DNA from: Gemmatimonadota bacterium | GTDB lineage: Bacteria; Latescibacterota; UBA2968; UBA8231 | NCBI GenBank assembly: GCA_026706505.1 | Contig: JAPOYQ010000149.1 | Location: 1-15,048, forward strand | Direction of reading: 5' to 3' | Length of the DNA stretch: 15,048 nucleotides | In this document: positions 12,927 to 15,048 of the stretch, one piece after another | Numbering within the stretch: position 1 is the first letter of the stretch | Layout: each line of letters starts with the position of its first letter | The notes under the pieces: model-generated | Seen by the model: only the letters and a program-made list of their open reading frames with translations | Database searches by the model: none | Told to the model about the DNA's origin: nothing | Program-made: the position numbers and the translations under genes

Positions 12927-13778
12927 TCAGGTCAAATTCAGTGACTCCATAAACGCAGTGCGGATCTGCTGAGTTATCGTCCCCGGTATACCATCTCCGA
13001 TAATTGCATCATCGATTTTTACCACCGGCATCGCCTCGAGGGTAGTACCGGCAATAAAAACTTCATCGGCTTCCTTAAATTGCTCCAGCGTGGAAAATTC
13101 TTCGGCAATGGGTATGCCGAGCTGGCGGGCCAAATCGAGAAGAATCCCTCTGGTGATACTCGGCAGGATGTGGGGGCCAATAGGTGCGGTACACAATCGC
13201 CCTGCCTTTACGCGAAAGGCACTGGTCGAAGCCCCTTCGGTGACCCGATCTTCCGCGTCGACTAGCAGTGCCTCGAAGGCTCCCGCTTGCGCTGCCGCCT
13301 GTTTGGCCAAGAGGTTGGGCAGTAAGGCGATGCTCTTGATATCGCAGTGCTTCCAGCGCAAGTCTTCGGTGCTAATGATTTCGACGCCGCGGTCGTAGAG
13401 GTCCCGGGGCAGGCGACGCAATTCCTTAAACGTCATTACGACAGTGGGCGCGACCGGGACAGCGGGAAACTCGTGCTGCCTAGGGGCGACTCCTCGCGTG
13501 ACTTGGATATAGATCAAGGTCTCGCCAAAACCGCTCCGCTCGATGCCCTCCATCAGCTTGGCTCGAAGACCATACTCGCAGATATCCAACGGCAAGTGCA
13601 GTGTTGCTAGGTTGCCCTGGAGGCGCGCCAAATGCGGCTCTAAGGCATAGGGACACCCGCCATAGGTCCCAACGACTTCATAGACCCCATCGGCGAACTG
13701 ATAGCCCCGGTCCTCGACCGACACCACGGCTTCGGCCAATGGACAGAAGCGTCCGTTGACATAGGCGATCTCAGGCAT
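12927..13778 (-). CDS. dat: D-amino acid aminotransferase (fold-type IV PLP enzyme)
   Basis: D-alanine aminotransferases exchange amino groups between D-amino acids and 2-oxo acids, supplying D-Glu or D-Ala or degrading D-amino acids. The 283-residue protein closely follows the Bacillus enzyme: EDRGYQFADGVYEVV near the start, the PLP lysine Lys148 in HCDIKSIALLPNLLAKQ and Glu181 in VTEGAST. The residues that trap the substrate carboxylate in the D-specific enzyme appear as Tyr33, Arg100 and His102 (RGVAPRQHEFP). This favours D-specific over branched-chain aminotransferase. It starts nine bases after the isomerase-like gene; its own Shine-Dalgarno is weak, so translation may be coupled. Next to an amidohydrolase it may recover amino groups from acylated or D-amino compounds, which is inference. 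Confidence 0.9.
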   Translation of the reverse strand: MPEIAYVNGRFCPLAEAVVSVEDRGYQFADGVYEVVGTYGGCPYALEPHLARLQGNLATLHLPLDICEYGLRAKLMEGIERSGFGETLIYIQVTRGVAPRQHEFPAVPVAPTVVMTFKELRRLPRDLYDRGVEIISTEDLRWKHCDIKSIALLPNLLAKQAAAQAGAFEALLVDAEDRVTEGASTSAFRVKAGRLCTAPIGPHILPSITRGILLDLARQLGIPIAEEFSTLEQFKEADEVFIAGTTLEAMPVVKIDDAIIGDGIPGTITQQIRTAFMESLNLT

Positions 13779-13787
13779 CGCCCATCA

Positions 13788-14552
13788 CTAGCCTTTGGCG
13801 AGGGCCTGCCACAAGGCTCGGTAATAGCGCATCAGGCGCAGGGAATCTGGACTTTCGGGGATTTCGGCGAGGCAATAACCGGCATAGCCGCTGTGTCGCA
13901 GCAGGGTAAAGAGCCGCTCCCACGGGTAATCGCTCCACAATTCGGTAATGTGGACCAAGGCAATGGCATCCTGCAAGGAGGCGAAACTGCCGTCGATGGA
14001 GCCGTCGACTAGGTCCGTCGCATTGGAGTTCCAGCAGACGAAGACATTGTCGTGGTCGGCGTAGTCGAGGATCTTGCGGATGTTGGCTGGATTCGAGGTC
14101 GTGCGACCGTGGACCTCCAAGCGGATCTGCACCCCCAGACCGCGGGCAAATTCGCCGCACTCGCGCAAGCTAACGCCGATCTGCTCCAAGGTCTGTTCGA
14201 TGGGGATCCCCTCATCTACGTGGACGTTGTTGGGGCGCACTTTGACTCCGCCGACTCCGAGATCGTGGGCCAAGCGCACGTATTCTTTGGTTCCGTCGAT
14301 GTGACTTTGCAAAACCTGAGGATCAACAGCGTCGTATTCAAAGGCGCTGCCCAATCCCACTAGCTCGACTGCCGAATCGGCAAAGCGCTTCCTGACCTCG
14401 GCCCGCTCAGCTGTACTGAGCGCCACTTCGACCCCGTGGGCATGCGTAGTCCGCAGCTCAACTCCGGCAAAACCGGCCTCTTCGCAATGGGTGATCAGCG
14501 TCTCTAAATCCCAATCGCGGCCCAAATTATAGGTAACCATACCTAGCTTCAC
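13788..14552 (-). CDS. Sugar phosphate isomerase/epimerase-like TIM-barrel protein
   Basis: The 254-residue protein belongs to the xylose-isomerase-like/AP-endonuclease 2 TIM-barrel group: a start of the type KLGMVTYNLGRDWDLETLI, then EEAGFAGVELR, GVGGVKVRPNN, LEVHGRTTSNP, IALVHITEL and YCLAEIPES. Likely metal-binding residues are Glu146, His201 and Glu230. Members include tagatose and psicose epimerases, inosose dehydratase and hydroxypyruvate isomerase; the substrate here is unknown. The GTG start (14550-14552) overlaps the stop codon of the upstream amidohydrolase gene (GTGA), with GGGGAG about eight bases upstream. The two are therefore translationally coupled and probably act in one pathway. 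Confidence 0.87.
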   Translation of the reverse strand: MKLGMVTYNLGRDWDLETLITHCEEAGFAGVELRTTHAHGVEVALSTAERAEVRKRFADSAVELVGLGSAFEYDAVDPQVLQSHIDGTKEYVRLAHDLGVGGVKVRPNNVHVDEGIPIEQTLEQIGVSLRECGEFARGLGVQIRLEVHGRTTSNPANIRKILDYADHDNVFVCWNSNATDLVDGSIDGSFASLQDAIALVHITELWSDYPWERLFTLLRHSGYAGYCLAEIPESPDSLRLMRYYRALWQALAKG

Positions 14553-15048
14553 GTTGCATTCTCCCCTGTTTGATCACCGGCAAAGAGCTCTCGGCGAAAG
14601 AGTGCCTTTTGCTGCTGGAGATATTCGTCCTTACTCATGTTGGGCGCGTGATTTTGTAGGATGTCCCGGGCTGAGGACGCATCGCCGTACAGCAGGTCAA
14701 TGGCCATCATGGCCAAGACCTTGGCCGGGGCTAGGTACCCAGCGGCGGGGTCGGCAATCCCCCAATCAGGCCCATGGACCACGCCGCTGGCTCCGGTCAT
14801 GGCTGGGTGTAGTACGGGCATGATCTGACTGAGGTCGCCAGCGTCGGTGGAGCCGCCGCCGTGGGGGTAATCCCGGTACTGATCGGGGCCGAAAATTCGC
14901 GCGGCATTGTCCTTGAAAAGCTCCCCTAAGTCGGGATCATTGCACAGCGGTAGGTACCCGGGCACAGTTTCGATTTCAACCGAACAGCCGAGGGCAACCG
15001 CCGCTCCCCGCAGCGCCCGATCGACCTTGTGAGATGCATCCAGCATCG
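14549..15048 (-). CDS. M20-family amidohydrolase/peptidase, C-terminal part (runs off the right edge)
   Basis: Only the last 165-166 residues are present. They resemble the end of M20D-type hydrolases such as AbgB (p-aminobenzoyl-glutamate hydrolase) and aminoacylases: HGGGSTDAGDLSQIMPVLHP with a metal-site-type GSTD, then GVVHGPDWGIADPAAGYLAP and KVLAMMAIDLL. These enzymes split amide bonds of N-acyl amino acids or related compounds using one or two metals. The N-terminal metal-binding half lies outside the window; an internal ATG at 15046 is not the start. The stop codon overlaps the GTG start of the isomerase-like gene by four bases. The substrate is unknown. Confidence 0.82.
   Translation of the reverse strand, partial: MLDASHKVDRALRGAAVALGCSVEIETVPGYLPLCNDPDLGELFKDNAARIFGPDQYRDYPHGGGSTDAGDLSQIMPVLHPAMTGASGVVHGPDWGIADPAAGYLAPAKVLAMMAIDLLYGDASSARDILQNHAPNMSKDEYLQQQKALFRRELFAGDQTGENAT

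Noticed and set aside
13771..14160. Long minus-strand frame rich in Arg, Pro and Ser over the isomerase-like gene
   Set aside because: Its composition is that of an out-of-frame shadow in GC-rich DNA; the isomerase frame has clear family motifs.

Overview
The window comes from a GC-rich, Gram-negative-type (diderm) bacterium. Support for this is a PspA envelope-stress operon, a sigma-54 promoter, Shine-Dalgarno sites of the AAGGAGG type and sigma-70-like promoters. I cannot name the lineage from the sequence alone; the mix of genes would fit an uncultured environmental phylum. No rRNA, tRNA, CRISPR array, insertion sequence or phage gene is visible, and no stretch longer than 300 bases lacks a gene.

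Region 1 (1-656, minus) is the N-terminal part of RNase Y, running off the left edge. Region 2 (762-4452, minus) is a tight gene row behind a good sigma-70 promoter: a NifU/IscU-type scaffold protein lacking the usual third cysteine, Mn-type superoxide dismutase, an AhpE-like peroxiredoxin, GTP cyclohydrolase I (folE) and a lysine 2,3-aminomutase family radical SAM enzyme. It looks like an oxidative-stress and Fe-S unit with folE and kamA attached. A small orphan gene (4502-4825) with its own near-consensus promoter separates it from the next block.

Region 3 (4913-9753, minus) is the most interesting part. It is a six-gene phage-shock-protein (Psp) operon: pspA, a two-TM protein with a cytoplasmic winged-helix domain, two PspB-like small membrane proteins that share one coiled-coil module, a soluble TPR histidine kinase, and a PspF-like sigma-54 activator carrying an N-terminal receiver domain. 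A textbook sigma-54 promoter (TGGCACAGACCTTGCA) lies ahead of pspA, with repeats at enhancer distance. Classical PspF has no receiver domain and is held in check by PspA binding. Here a kinase and a receiver appear to have been added, making a two-component, probably autoregulated Psp system. The regulator gene carries an apparent single-base deletion in a C run that separates its DNA-binding domain from the rest.

Region 4 (9916-12907, plus) holds a sodium/solute symporter and an aldehyde dehydrogenase, ending in a strong bidirectional terminator. Region 5 (12927-15048, minus) converges on it with an M20 amidohydrolase (cut by the right edge), a TIM-barrel sugar isomerase/epimerase-like protein and a D-amino acid aminotransferase. 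Regions 4 and 5 look like uptake and catabolic genes; their substrates cannot be read from the sequence.
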